Assembly: GCF_000550785.1 (NCBI RefSeq)
Contig: NZ_CP004350.1
Location: forward strand, 1,406,009-1,470,008
Length of the DNA: 64,000 nt
Origin: Corynebacterium casei LMG S-19264
GTDB taxonomy: Bacteria; Actinomycetota; Actinomycetes; Mycobacteriales; Mycobacteriaceae
Reading direction: 5' to 3'
Made by a program: the position numbers and the translations under genes. Below the pieces are notes generated by a model. That model was not told where the DNA came from, searched no databases, and saw only the letters and a list, made by a program, of their open reading frames with translations. How positions within the stretch are numbered: position 1 is the stretch's first letter; each line of letters begins with the position of its first letter. Of this stretch, positions 44,119 to 53,490 are shown piece after piece.

Positions 44119-45556
44119 TGCCAGCATCCGGCTCTGGTCCCAACCTCGGCTCTGGAGTTTGCTTCGGCCCTGATTCTGGAGCTGCACCAAAATCTTCGTA
44201 TTGCGAAATTGGGCTGGCCGTAGAAACACCGACAGAGGATTCTGCTTCGGCGCCCTCTGATTCACTATCGCGCGGGGCAATAATGTCTTTGCCCGCGATG
44301 CCGCTCCTAGTGAGCTTCGCATCGCGCCAGGTTTCAATGGCGAGCCAGATAAGCGAGAGAACAGCCATCGCAACGATGAGTCCATTTCGGATAGCCAGTG
44401 CTAAGACAGGGCCGTACTCGACTCCGACATCGTTCCAGATGAAGTTGTACTTGGTTGGGTAGACATAAGTTCCCAAACCGGCGGCCACCAGAGTCATCAA
44501 TGCCAGAAGCCACAGCAAAATGCGTATGGCGATGCGTGCCTTTGGAGTGCCCTCGATTTTGGGCTGGCGGATTGCGACAGCGAGCAGAGGGCCGAACCAG
44601 ACGATGTACTGCGGGGAGAAGACCTTGTTGGTGGCAATCAGCAGAAGGACCATGACGGCAAAGAAAGCGATGGTGCTGCGTGGCTGCCAGCCGCCGGCGA
44701 AAAATCGCCAGAGTGCCCATAACAAAGCAAAGGCAACCACAGCCACCATTGCATAGGTTGACCAAGTGATTGCCTGCTCAACACCAGGGCCGGCGATTTC
44801 AAAGCTCTTAGAGCTGGCATAGCCCATGTCCCAGCGTTCAGGTTCAAAGAAAGCTTGGTAAACAAAGTACGTAGCGGGGATCGATTCGATCTGAAGTCCG
44901 CGATCACCTTGGTAGGTCAGCGGGCTAATGAGACGATCCCAGCCGCGGGTAAACACCGTGACGGCGCATAGCGCTACGAGTGCAGCGAAGAAGGACACCA
45001 GGCGAAACCAGGCTTTGCCCTTGGTGAAGCGACCCACCAGACCAGCGGCTAAGACGCCAGGCCACAGCTTCATGGTGGTGGCAAAAGCCAGCATTGCCGA
45101 CGCCAGGTTGGGCCAGCGCGTAATACATGCCGCGGCTGCAGCCACGGCAAGCGCTGGGAAAATATCAAGACGCATGTAAAAGACTTGACCCGCGAGGGTG
45201 CCAAACAATGCCCAAAACAAACCGGCGTAGAACACACGCGAATTGTTCTGATGCCCGCGAAGAACGAGGGCTAAGAAGAGGGCATCGAAAAGCATGCACA
45301 TCACCACGAAGGCGATGTAGAAAGCATCCAACCTGTCGCCGATGATGGCGGTAAGAATCTCAACTGGCCAAGTACCCGCATGCGGATACTCCGTCATCAT
45401 CGTTGGGTCATCGCCGAACTCCCCGAAGTAGTAATAAGCAACGTCACCACGCGGGGTGAAATTGTCCAAAATGATGAACCCAAGGGCAATTCGGGCGAGA
45501 ACCCAAGCTGTCCACACCGCAGGAACGGAAGCAAACAGACGCCTTAAAACTGGCAT
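44099..45556 (-). CDS. GT87/DUF2029 family membrane glycosyltransferase
   Basis: 485 residues with about eleven hydrophobic segments. The first outward loop, DNFTPRGDVAYYYFGEFGDD, has an acidic cluster typical of GT-C transferases using polyprenyl-phosphate mannose or arabinose. The C-terminal 70 residues are a hydrophilic Glu/Ser/Pro-rich tail. It lies by the PIM operon but on the opposite strand. An alpha-mannosyltransferase for PIM or LAM, or an arabinosyltransferase, is likely from family and context. A specific name (pimE, mptC and so on) is not justified. It overlaps the previous gene's 3' end by 20 bases. Confidence 0.75.
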   Translation of the reverse strand: MPVLRRLFASVPAVWTAWVLARIALGFIILDNFTPRGDVAYYYFGEFGDDPTMMTEYPHAGTWPVEILTAIIGDRLDAFYIAFVVMCMLFDALFLALVLRGHQNNSRVFYAGLFWALFGTLAGQVFYMRLDIFPALAVAAAAACITRWPNLASAMLAFATTMKLWPGVLAAGLVGRFTKGKAWFRLVSFFAALVALCAVTVFTRGWDRLISPLTYQGDRGLQIESIPATYFVYQAFFEPERWDMGYASSKSFEIAGPGVEQAITWSTYAMVAVVAFALLWALWRFFAGGWQPRSTIAFFAVMVLLLIATNKVFSPQYIVWFGPLLAVAIRQPKIEGTPKARIAIRILLWLLALMTLVAAGLGTYVYPTKYNFIWNDVGVEYGPVLALAIRNGLIVAMAVLSLIWLAIETWRDAKLTRSGIAGKDIIAPRDSESEGAEAESSVGVSTASPISQYEDFGAAPESGPKQTPEPRLGPEPDAGTTTDRV

Positions 45557-45641
45557 GCGTTAGTGGCCTTTATTGTTGTTGAAATAAACAGATGTCCGGT
45601 GAAAGCTCGAAAAGCGAGCTTTTTAAGGCTACAGCCTAGAA

Positions 45642-46130
45642 CTAGTTGGTCTGACCCTCAATGGCAGATTCCACATCCACTGGTGGTCCCAGCATGAGCA
45701 GAACACTGAAGACAATGACCACGACGATAAAGACGATGAGGATTGAGCGCACTGGGTGGCGGACAACCTGAGCTAAGACATTGTCGAAGAGACCATGGGG
45801 TTTCTCATCACGGTTGGTGTAGCGCCAATTGCCTTCCAACAGTCCCTTGCGGTCAGCCCACAATGCGAATGGAAGCGCTGCCCACGGAACGACGGATACA
45901 AAGAGCCCCAGCACGCCAATGCCGAAAGGCCACTTGTTGTTAATCCACACCAAGGTGGTGATGAAGATGAAGCACAGGAAGCCAAAGCCGTGGATGCCAC
46001 CGGCAATCGAAGTAACTGCGTCAGTAACTCCCGAATACTTGAGGATCATTCCCACGATGAGGAAGGTCCAGGTAAACATTTCCAGATATGCGACAATTCT
46101 GTGCAGTTTCTTCGGCGTCATAGGCAACAT
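45642..46130 (-). CDS. DUF3817 family membrane protein
   Basis: 162 residues from ATG 46130 (MLPMTPKKLHRIVAYLEMFTW); a second ATG lies 3 codons on. The ORF extends upstream to 46343 but that part lacks family similarity and overlaps the tesB promoter. It has four hydrophobic helices, with HGFGFLCFIFITTLVW in the second and a basic loop before the last helix. The family is small and uncharacterised and found in Gram-positive bacteria. The weak SD (TTGGA) suggests low expression. It is divergent from tesB. Confidence 0.8.
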   Translation of the reverse strand: MLPMTPKKLHRIVAYLEMFTWTFLIVGMILKYSGVTDAVTSIAGGIHGFGFLCFIFITTLVWINNKWPFGIGVLGLFVSVVPWAALPFALWADRKGLLEGNWRYTNRDEKPHGLFDNVLAQVVRHPVRSILIVFIVVVIVFSVLLMLGPPVDVESAIEGQTN

Positions 46131-46249
46131 CGTATCCAACAAACTTCCATACTGGTGCACTAGACAGGCAGGTGAGGGTTTACGATTGCTCACATAAGAT
46201 TGCGAGCCTTTTAGCTCCATATTGAAAGTAAGTATTAAAGGAGTATTCA

Positions 46250-47098
46250 GTGCCAACGAGTGCCTCACACACGGTAAGCGACATAGTTGAGATGAAACCA
46301 CTTGGCGAGGACGTATTTCAGGGGCCTGCAGTACCCACCGCATTTACCCGTACCTTTGGCGGACAAGTGGTCGCGCAGGCTCTTCGCGCCGCTTTGCTGA
46401 CTGTCGAAGGCAAGGATGCGCATTCCTTGCACTGTTATTTCCTGGAAGGCGGCGTAGCTGCCGAACCAATTGACTTCCACGTCGAGCGCATCCGCGATGG
46501 CCGTTCTTTTGCCGCGCGCCGCGTCGAAGGCTTTCAAAACGGCAAGCGCATGGTCATCATGTCCGTGAGCTTTCACCATGACCAAGACTCTGGTCCCGAA
46601 CATGCCACATCAATGCCGGATGTTCCTGGGCCTGAAGAATCCATTGACCACGTTGAGTTCCGCCCACAATCGGCAAAGAAGCGCGCCTTGGATTGGACCG
46701 ACTGGGATATCCGCGTGGTACCCAATGAGAAGCTTTCAGAAGAGCTACTCCATCCAGCAGGGCAGGCAACACATCAGTACCTGTGGATTAAAAACACGAG
46801 CGACATGGGTAATGACCAGGGTTCGCACCAGGCAGCCCTTGCGTATCTTTCCGATATGACGTTGCTGTACACGACACTATTGGACCACGATAACCCTGAT
46901 ATTCAGGCTGCCAGCCTCGACCATGCGATGTGGTTCCTTCGGCCCGTGCGCGTTGACGAGTGGTTGCTTATTGATCAGTATTCGCCTTCAGCCGGTAGCG
47001 GCATTGGTTTAAGTAAGGGAAATGTCTACAACCAACGGGGTGAACTGGTGGTAGTGCTGTCCCAGGAAGGGCTCATTCGCGCAAAGCGGACTTCTTAA
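46250..47098 (+). CDS. tesB: Acyl-CoA thioesterase II
   Basis: Hydrolyses acyl-CoA to free fatty acid and CoA. 282 residues with the double hot-dog architecture. The N-terminal half has AFGG-like TRTFGGQVVAQALRAA, then DAHSLHCYFLEGG and FAARRVEGFQNGKRM. The second half ends with LDHAMWFLRPVRVDEWLLIDQ, the conserved TesB signature, with the catalytic Asp of the LDH motif. The start is GTG at 46250 with AAGGAG about 7 bases upstream. Likely involved in fatty-acid or mycolic-acid turnover; substrate chain length unknown. Confidence 0.9.
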   Translation: MPTSASHTVSDIVEMKPLGEDVFQGPAVPTAFTRTFGGQVVAQALRAALLTVEGKDAHSLHCYFLEGGVAAEPIDFHVERIRDGRSFAARRVEGFQNGKRMVIMSVSFHHDQDSGPEHATSMPDVPGPEESIDHVEFRPQSAKKRALDWTDWDIRVVPNEKLSEELLHPAGQATHQYLWIKNTSDMGNDQGSHQAALAYLSDMTLLYTTLLDHDNPDIQAASLDHAMWFLRPVRVDEWLLIDQYSPSAGSGIGLSKGNVYNQRGELVVVLSQEGLIRAKRTS

Positions 47099-47235
47099 TC
47101 CGGCCATCCCTGGTCTTTGGGGATCAAGTTTTTGAGTTTAGTTTTGCCGTTTTCTGCGGGGGAGAAATACTGCGAACTGCAGAAGAACGTATAGTTGATA
47201 CAGAGCTAAATTTTCACGTACGAAAGGTAACTTGA

Positions 47236-47991
47236 ATGTCAGGCCACTCAAAGTGGGCAACTACGAAGCACAAGAAGGCTGCGAATGACGCTAAGCGTGG
47301 CAAAGAATTCGCGAAGCTAGTCAAGAACATCGAAGTTGCAGCGCGTACTGGTGGCGGTGACCCGGCGGCCAACCCAACCCTGGACGATATGATCAAGAAG
47401 GCTAAGAAGGCCTCCGTCCCGAACGATAACATCGAACGCGCGCGCAAGCGCGGCTCCGGCGAAGAAGCTGGCGGTGCTGACTGGGAAAACATCATGTACG
47501 AAGGTTATGGCCCGAACGGTGTTGCAATGCTGATCGAGTGTTTGACCGACAACCGCAACAGAGCAGCAACCGAGGTTCGTACCGCAATGTCCCGTAACGG
47601 TGGCAACCTTGGTGAGTCTGGTTCCGTTTCATACATGTTCACCCGCACCGGCGTTGTACTCGTGCAGAAGGGCGAGCTTGAAGTCGACGACGTCCTCATG
47701 GCAGTACTGGAAGCAGGCGCTGAGGATGTAGCCGACATCGGCGAATTCTACGAAGTTACGTGCCAGCCAACCGACATTTCTGCAGTCAAGGAAGCCTTGG
47801 TCGATGCAGAGATTGAAGTTGAAGATTCTGACCAGGATTTCCGGGCCTCCGTTGAGGTTCCACTGGGCGTTGATGACGCGAAGAAGATTATGCGTTTGAT
47901 CAATGCTTTGGAAGAGTCCGATGACGTGCAGAACGTTTACACGAATATGGATCTCTCCGATGATGTCATCGCAGCATTGGACGCTGACTAA
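47236..47991 (+). CDS. yebC: YebC/PmpR family DNA-binding or translation factor
   Basis: 251 residues with the invariant family start [41 protein letters not shown] and [22 protein letters not shown] follow, then the acidic C-terminal domain. YebC proteins were described as transcription regulators (PmpR), and more recent work links them to relief of ribosome stalling at proline stretches. It sits before ruvC, as in many Actinobacteria; the ruv genes have a separate terminator before them (48037). Confidence 0.95.
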   Translation: MSGHSKWATTKHKKAANDAKRGKEFAKLVKNIEVAARTGGGDPAANPTLDDMIKKAKKASVPNDNIERARKRGSGEEAGGADWENIMYEGYGPNGVAMLIECLTDNRNRAATEVRTAMSRNGGNLGESGSVSYMFTRTGVVLVQKGELEVDDVLMAVLEAGAEDVADIGEFYEVTCQPTDISAVKEALVDAEIEVEDSDQDFRASVEVPLGVDDAKKIMRLINALEESDDVQNVYTNMDLSDDVIAALDAD

Positions 47992-48036
47992 TTCGAAATT
48001 AGATTGGCCTAAAAAGGGCTTTAGAAATTAAAAGAG

Positions 48037-48077
48037 TGCACCTACTTTCCAGGTTAGGGGAGTAGGTGCAGTTCTTT
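48037..48077 (+). terminator. Terminator after yebC
   Basis: TGCACCTACT (48037-48046) pairs with AGTAGGTGCA (48061-48070), 14-base loop, followed by GTTCTTT. Confidence 0.7.
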
Positions 48078-48180
48078 GTCTAGGTCCCGTGGTAGAACAT
48101 ATATGTGAGTTGGTGTCGTAAAATGCGACATTGGCGGGTAGCATGAATTTCTGAATCGGCGCGAGAGGACGGTGTGGCTA

Positions 48181-48744
48181 ATGAACCTTGAGGGTTTACG
48201 CGTAATGGGCATTGATCCTGGCCTAACCCGCTGCGGTTTATCCGTCGTTCAAGCTGGCCGTGGTCGTGCAGTTCTGCCCATTTCGGTGGGAGTTGCCCGC
48301 ACACCTCCAGAGGAAGAGCTCGCGCAGCGCCTACTTCGGTTGTCTAATGCTGTCGAAGAGTGGATGGATGACTATAAGCCGGATGTGGTGGCCATCGAGC
48401 GACTCTTCGAGCGTGGAAATGTCTCAACAGTCCTTTATACCGCTCATGGTGTTGGTGTGTTGATGTTGGCAGCGGCGAAGCGTGATATTCCGGTGTACAT
48501 GTACACCCCGTCAGAAGTGAAAAAAGCTATTTCTGGCAATGGTCGCGCTGATAAGAAGCAGATGACCACGATGATTACTCGAATCTTAGGCTTGAGTGAG
48601 GCGCCGAAGCCTGCGGACGCCGCTGATGCTCTGGCGTTGGCAGTGTGTCACTGCTGGCGTGCACCAGTCATTCATAGAGCTGAGCTAGCGCAGCAACAGC
48701 TGAAAGAACTTGAAGAACAGCGCCGCCAGAAGGCTGCGCGTTAA
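48181..48744 (+). CDS. ruvC: Crossover junction endodeoxyribonuclease RuvC
   Basis: Cleaves Holliday junctions as a dimer. 187 residues from ATG 48181; GTG at 48172 has an SD (GAGAGGA) too close and would add MWL. The RNase-H-like fold is clear: [12 protein letters not shown] with the first catalytic Asp, [13 protein letters not shown] with the catalytic Glu, and [12 protein letters not shown] with the late acidic pair. It is the first gene of the ruvC-ruvA-ruvB resolvasome group. The ruvA start comes 139 bases later. Confidence 0.94.
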   Translation: MNLEGLRVMGIDPGLTRCGLSVVQAGRGRAVLPISVGVARTPPEEELAQRLLRLSNAVEEWMDDYKPDVVAIERLFERGNVSTVLYTAHGVGVLMLAAAKRDIPVYMYTPSEVKKAISGNGRADKKQMTTMITRILGLSEAPKPADAADALALAVCHCWRAPVIHRAELAQQQLKELEEQRRQKAAR

Positions 48745-48883
48745 TCAATCGGCGCAACGTCATGCAACCAATGGCCATTAATGGCAGTCAAAAACTATAT
48801 AGCTTGTAAAGATAGAACCAATGTTGGGCGAAACGTCCCACAGTCTGAACTTAGTTGAACGAAGAAATGGAGCTTGAGTCCAC

Positions 48884-49519
48884 GTGATTGCATCTTTGAG
48901 CGGTGAAGTTCTCACAATTGAGCTTGATCACGCTGTTATAGAGTGCGCCGGAGTCGGCTACCAGTTCTTGGCCACGCCTAGGACTCTGGGAACATTGACC
49001 CGCGGTGAGCATGCGCGGGTGATGACATCCATGACCGTCAAAGAAGACGCCATGACTTTGTACGGCTTTACCAACGCCGATGACCGGGCGATGTTCCACC
49101 AACTGCAGGCTGTTTCCGGCCTTGGCCCGAAACTAGCCCTTGCGTGTTTGTCGGTCATGGATGCTGGTGAAATTGCCATGGCCATTAGCAATGGAGATGC
49201 CAAGAAGTTGCAGACCATCCCTGGTGTGGGCAAGCGCATGTCGGAGCGCATGGCGTTGGAGTTGAAGGACAAAGTCAAGGGATTCGTTGGCCTTCCAGAT
49301 TCAGCAGAGGGAGCGGCTAGCCCAACACAGTCCAACTTGCCGGTGGGCAGCGGTGCCATCATCGACACTGTTGTCGAGGCTCTGGTTGGCCTTGGCTTTA
49401 CCGAAAAGGCAGCACGCCCTGTGGTCGAAGCACACGTTGGAGCATCAGAGGACCTTGAAAAGCTGGAGACCGCAGTGATTCTTCGTGCTTCCTTGTCCTC
49501 GTTGAGCGTCAGTAAGTAA
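48884..49519 (+). CDS. ruvA: Holliday junction branch migration protein RuvA
   Basis: 211 residues with GTG start at 48884 ([10 protein letters not shown]). The N-terminal OB fold binds the junction, the two helix-hairpin-helix motifs are [14 protein letters not shown] and [16 protein letters not shown], and a C-terminal three-helix domain (about 160-205) contacts RuvB. The acidic pin that separates strands lies in the OB region. Together with RuvB it moves Holliday junctions so that RuvC can cut. It ends 24 bases before the ruvB ATG. Confidence 0.95.
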   Translation: MIASLSGEVLTIELDHAVIECAGVGYQFLATPRTLGTLTRGEHARVMTSMTVKEDAMTLYGFTNADDRAMFHQLQAVSGLGPKLALACLSVMDAGEIAMAISNGDAKKLQTIPGVGKRMSERMALELKDKVKGFVGLPDSAEGAASPTQSNLPVGSGAIIDTVVEALVGLGFTEKAARPVVEAHVGASEDLEKLETAVILRASLSSLSVSK

Positions 49520-49542
49520 TCCAGGGGAGATTGGGACAGCAC

Positions 49543-50622
49543 ATGTCAGATGTAGAACGTACAGAGTTTAACCTTCCTGATGAAGCCACGCGGACCTCTC
49601 CACTGCAGCGCAACGAGAACGTCGAGTCTGAGGCGCACACTGGTGAGCATGATATTGAGCGTTCACTTCGCCCGAAGGGCTTGGATGAGTTCATTGGCCA
49701 GCCGAAGGTAAAAGAGCAGCTCTCGCTGGTTCTCACTGGTGCGCGCAACCGTGGTGTAACTCCTGACCACGTTCTTCTCTCTGGTCCTCCGGGTTTGGGT
49801 AAGACCACCATGGCCATGATTATTGCGCAAGAAATGGGCACCAGTTTGCGCATGACATCCGGCCCAGCGCTAGAGCGTGCGGGTGACTTGGCGGCAATGC
49901 TGTCGAATTTGATGGAAGGCGATGTCTTATTCATCGACGAAATCCACCGTATTGCCCGTCCTGCAGAGGAAATGCTTTACATGGCGATGGAGGACTTCCG
50001 CATTGACGTCATCGTGGGCAAGGGGCCAGGCGCGACATCTATTCCTTTGGAAATCCCGCCATTTACTTTGGTGGGTGCCACCACTCGAGCTGGCATGCTG
50101 ACTGGCCCGCTGCGTGACCGCTTCGGGTTTACCGCGCAGATGGAGTACTACAACACCGATGATCTTGAGCATGTGGTCACGCGTGCTGCGCGCATCCTTG
50201 GTGTGGAGATTGATAAAGAAGCCGCCATTGAAATCGCCTCTCGTTCACGAGGTACACCTCGTATTGCGAACCGACTGTTGCGCCGTGTGCGTGACTTTGC
50301 TGAAGTCAATGGTGATGGTCGCGTCAACCTCGTAGCCGCACAGGGTGCACTGGAAGTCTTTGACGTTGACGATAAAGGGCTGGACCGTCTTGACCGCGCC
50401 GTCCTCGGTGCTTTGATTAAAGGTCACGGTGGTGGACCAGTTGGTGTCAATACGCTCGCGATTGCTGTCGGCGAAGAGCCCTCCACGGTTGAGGAAGTAT
50501 GTGAGCCCTACCTTGTTCGCGCAGGTATGATTTCGCGTTCTGCGCGCGGTCGAATCGCTACGCGTTTGGCGTGGAAGCATTTGGGAATGACCCCGCCAGA
50601 AACTGCAGCTGGGTTGTTCTAG
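49543..50622 (+). CDS. ruvB: Holliday junction branch migration helicase RuvB
   Basis: The AAA+ motor of RuvAB. It has 359 residues from ATG 49543 (MSDVERTEF); a TTG at 49531 is possible. It shows [19 protein letters not shown], Walker [10 protein letters not shown], Walker B LFIDEIHR, sensor 1 [10 protein letters not shown], the arginine finger region GPLRDRFGF, and a winged-helix C-terminus ([10 protein letters not shown] ... [13 protein letters not shown] ... [13 protein letters not shown]). The 40 residues before the core are a hydrophilic, acidic extension. No SOS box consensus was found upstream of the ruv genes. Confidence 0.96.
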   Translation: MSDVERTEFNLPDEATRTSPLQRNENVESEAHTGEHDIERSLRPKGLDEFIGQPKVKEQLSLVLTGARNRGVTPDHVLLSGPPGLGKTTMAMIIAQEMGTSLRMTSGPALERAGDLAAMLSNLMEGDVLFIDEIHRIARPAEEMLYMAMEDFRIDVIVGKGPGATSIPLEIPPFTLVGATTRAGMLTGPLRDRFGFTAQMEYYNTDDLEHVVTRAARILGVEIDKEAAIEIASRSRGTPRIANRLLRRVRDFAEVNGDGRVNLVAAQGALEVFDVDDKGLDRLDRAVLGALIKGHGGGPVGVNTLAIAVGEEPSTVEEVCEPYLVRAGMISRSARGRIATRLAWKHLGMTPPETAAGLF

Positions 50623-50738
50623 GGATGTTACCTGGGAAAATCCCGGGTAGGGGACATGGCAACTATTTTGTTCGCGTGTAGAGAACAAAGCCAAATAGGG
50701 CAGAGATTGAAGCGTTATTCTGGCATTATGGTGTCATT

Positions 50739-51182
50739 ATGGAATTAGTATTTCTCGCACTCATCCTCGTCCTTTTCCTCCTTCCAAGTATTTTGATCGG
50801 CCGCAAGCAGCGCCAGCGTCAACGTGAAGTTCTTGACTTCCAGCAGAACCTGGTCCCAGGTCAGCGCGTAGCTACTGCGGGCGGAATTATCGGTACCGTT
50901 GTTTCCACCAATGAAAATGGAGTGGACTTGGAAGTCGCGCCAAACGTTGTCATCACCTTTGACCGCATGGGCATCCTGCGAAGCGCAGACGGAATTGGCT
51001 CCGCTGAAGCAACCGCAGTTGCTGGCCAGCAGGCTCCCGCTGAGGACGTTGCATCAGAGCAAGATTCCCTGCAGGATTCCTTCGGTGACCGCAACGTTCA
51101 TCCTGAGAACAATCCGGACAACTTCAGCTCCGGTGACTATGGTGAGGGCGACTACGGAAACTCCCCAGAGTCCAAAAATTAA
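50739..51182 (+). CDS. yajC: Preprotein translocase accessory subunit YajC
   Basis: 147 residues. A single N-terminal membrane helix, ELVFLALILVLFLLPSILIGRKQRQRQRE, is followed by the YajC domain, with VPGQRVATAGGIIGTVVST and a region reading as VVITFDRMGILRSADG. The last 50 residues are a low-complexity acidic tail. YajC joins SecDF in the Sec holo-translocase. It precedes secD, but a terminator and a 305-bp gap lie between them, so secD also has its own promoter. Confidence 0.92.
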   Translation: MELVFLALILVLFLLPSILIGRKQRQRQREVLDFQQNLVPGQRVATAGGIIGTVVSTNENGVDLEVAPNVVITFDRMGILRSADGIGSAEATAVAGQQAPAEDVASEQDSLQDSFGDRNVHPENNPDNFSSGDYGEGDYGNSPESKN

Positions 51183-51487
51183 CATAACCTAGCAATAGGC
51201 TACGTTGCAGCAAAGGCATCCGAGCGCCACCTGAAGAAGGTGCCGCGGGTGCCTTTTTTGATCACACCTTGTTAACTAAGGGTACGTTTACCTGCACAGC
51301 TTTGTTGATACGTCGTTGTAATTGTCACAAGCGACCAGAAATGCCATGGTCGGGTGCAGCTTAGCCACCAAGATGACGTACGATGATGGTTTGTGTTTGG
51401 TCTCAGAACTCTGCATTGAAAGATGTAGTACTTGTGGAGGCCACGAAAGATATATAACCAATAAAGTCAATCAGTGGGAGATTAGTC
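51183..51487. other. yajC-secD intergenic region (terminator plus secD leader)
   Basis: 305 bases. The left part is the yajC terminator (51212-51259). The right part should hold the secD promoter: TATATAAC at about 51449-51456 is a candidate -10 region, with no convincing -35 box. The SD GGGAGA (51477-51482) sits 6 bases before the TTG start of secD. No gene seen. Confidence 0.45.
51212..51259 (+). terminator. Terminator after yajC
   Basis: Nested pairing. AAAGGCA (51212-51218) pairs with TGCCTTT, and an inner CACCT/AGGTG plus GCG/CGC stem lies around GAAGA. It ends in a T6 run. Confidence 0.7.
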
Positions 51488-53488
51488 TTGTCCGCTCCTA
51501 ACCGCGGCGCGATCAGCAACAGCAGTCGCACCTGGCCAAAACGCGCACTGGCGCTGTTCGGCCTCATAGTGGTCCTTTTGTACGCACTAGTGCTGTTTAC
51601 TGGTGACCGTTCACTAAGCCCGAAGCTTGGTATTGATCTCCAGGGTGGTACCCGAGTAACTCTGGTTCCGCAGGGTGAAGAGCCAACGCAGGATCAGTTG
51701 GCACAGGCTCGTGTCATTCTGGAACAACGTGTCAACGGCATGGGTGTCTCTGGTGCAGAGGTTGTCACCAACGGCAACACCCTGGTGATTACGGTTCCTG
51801 GTGAAGACACCACTCAGGCACAGGCAGTGGGTGCTACGTCGCAGCTGCTGTTCCGTCCCGTAGCGGATCAGCCAATGCCAGATCCAGCAGCATTGGGCGA
51901 GACCATTGAAGAAATGGCTAACCGCTGGGTGGAATATGACGTCATCTCTGGCGAGGGTGCAAATGAAATCCTTGGCCAAGTTCATGACGCCATAAATCCA
52001 ACCACTGCGGAAGAAGGTGAGGAGGAAGCTGATGCTGCGGACGAAGGCTCGGATGCTCCAACCGTGACAGCGGAGCCTCTTCCGGAGCCAGAAAACTCCA
52101 TTGAGGCCGCCGACCGACGCGACGAGATGGCGGATATGCTCTTGCAAGACCGTCAGTCGGAAGACCCAACGGTTCAGGCAGCAGCTCTTTCTCTGATGCA
52201 GTGTGATGCCACCACTGACCCATTGGCTGGTGCTGATGACCCAGCGCTGCCATTTGTTACCTGTGATTACGCCAACCAGGCTCCTTACTTGCTGCAGCCG
52301 GCTCCACTGCTGACCGGCATTGAGGACCCTGAAGGTACCCGCCTGACTGGTAATGAGATTGACACGAACTCTCCAATCAACGGTGGTTTGAACTCCCAGA
52401 CCGGCCAGATGGAAATCAGTTTCTCCTTCCAAACTGGTGATGGTCCTTCCGGTTCTGAAACCTGGGCTAACCTGACTCAGGAGAATCTGCAGAAGCAGAT
52501 TGCTATCACCTTGGACTCCGCGGTGATCTCCGCTCCAGTTATTCAGGGTGCAACCCCTTATGGTTCCGCGACTTCCATTACGGGTCAGTTTACCCAGGAA
52601 GAAGCACAGAACCTGGCGAACAACCTGCGCTACGGCGCGTTGCCGTTGTCCTTTACTGGTGAAGACGGCGAATCCGGTGGTACCACCGAAATTGTTCCAC
52701 CATCCCTGGGCCACACCGCACTACAGGCAGGTTTGATTGCCGGCATCGTTGGTTTGATCATGGTTGCTCTGTACTCGCTGTACTACTTCCGTGCATTGGC
52801 CGGTGTCTCCATCCTGACTCTGGTTGGCGCAGCAATCCTGACCTACGGCTCCATTGTTCTGTTGGGCCGCTGGATTGGTTACTCACTTGACCTGTCAGGT
52901 ATTGCCGGTCTGGTCATCGGTATCGGTGCAACGGCTGACTCCTTCGTGGTCTACTACGAGCGCATCAAGGATGAGTTGCTAGAGGGCCGCACGTTCAGGT
53001 CGGCTGCTACGAAGGCTTGGGAGCGTGCACGCTCTACCATCGTCACCGGTAACGCCGTGACCCTGATTGGCTCCATCGTGGTTTACCTCCTGGCTGTCGG
53101 TGAAGTTAAGGGCTTCGCGTTCACCTTGGGTCTGACCACGGTATTCGACTTGGTCGTTTCCTTCCTGATCATGGCACCACTCATGCAGCTTGCAGCTCGG
53201 CGACCAGCGTTTGCAAAGCCTTCTATGAATGGCCTTGGCGGCATCTTCGCGCTTGCGCAAGAGCGCCGTGAGCAAGGATTCTTCTCCAAGTCTGGCAAGT
53301 CTGCTGGCGCGAACGTTGCCGCCGACAATGAGGCAGCGCCGGAAGAAGCACCAGAGAACAAACTCCGTAGTGTCGTAGGCCCAGCCGCGACTGGATCCGC
53401 CTCATCTACAGCAACCGAAAACCAATCCCGCGGGGATAGTGACTCCACGACGCCGTCGGAGCAGGACTCCCAGGATGAGGAGAAATAA
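51488..53488 (+). CDS. secD: Protein translocase subunit SecD
   Basis: 666 residues with a TTG start (51488; SD GGGAGA). It has one N-terminal membrane helix (ALALFGLIVVLLYALVLF), a large extracytoplasmic P1 domain containing DLQGGTRVTLVP, and then five C-terminal helices with LSGIAGLVIGIGATADSFVVYYERIKDE, the RND-type signature of the SecD/SecF family. It uses proton motive force to pull exported chains out of SecYEG. The extracytoplasmic part includes a long acidic insertion around residues 175-210. The C-terminal 80 residues are a cytosolic hydrophilic tail. secF begins 2 bases after the stop. Confidence 0.95.
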   Translation: MSAPNRGAISNSSRTWPKRALALFGLIVVLLYALVLFTGDRSLSPKLGIDLQGGTRVTLVPQGEEPTQDQLAQARVILEQRVNGMGVSGAEVVTNGNTLVITVPGEDTTQAQAVGATSQLLFRPVADQPMPDPAALGETIEEMANRWVEYDVISGEGANEILGQVHDAINPTTAEEGEEEADAADEGSDAPTVTAEPLPEPENSIEAADRRDEMADMLLQDRQSEDPTVQAAALSLMQCDATTDPLAGADDPALPFVTCDYANQAPYLLQPAPLLTGIEDPEGTRLTGNEIDTNSPINGGLNSQTGQMEISFSFQTGDGPSGSETWANLTQENLQKQIAITLDSAVISAPVIQGATPYGSATSITGQFTQEEAQNLANNLRYGALPLSFTGEDGESGGTTEIVPPSLGHTALQAGLIAGIVGLIMVALYSLYYFRALAGVSILTLVGAAILTYGSIVLLGRWIGYSLDLSGIAGLVIGIGATADSFVVYYERIKDELLEGRTFRSAATKAWERARSTIVTGNAVTLIGSIVVYLLAVGEVKGFAFTLGLTTVFDLVVSFLIMAPLMQLAARRPAFAKPSMNGLGGIFALAQERREQGFFSKSGKSAGANVAADNEAAPEEAPENKLRSVVGPAATGSASSTATENQSRGDSDSTTPSEQDSQDEEK

Positions 53489-53490
53489 TC

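Noticed and set aside
45642-46343. Longer DUF3817 frame starting at 46343
   Set aside because: The extra 71 residues overlap the tesB start and do not look like the family or like a signal peptide.
48090-48125. ACATATATGT palindrome upstream of ruvC as an SOS box
   Set aside because: It lacks the TCGAA...TTCGA outer parts of the corynebacterial LexA site.
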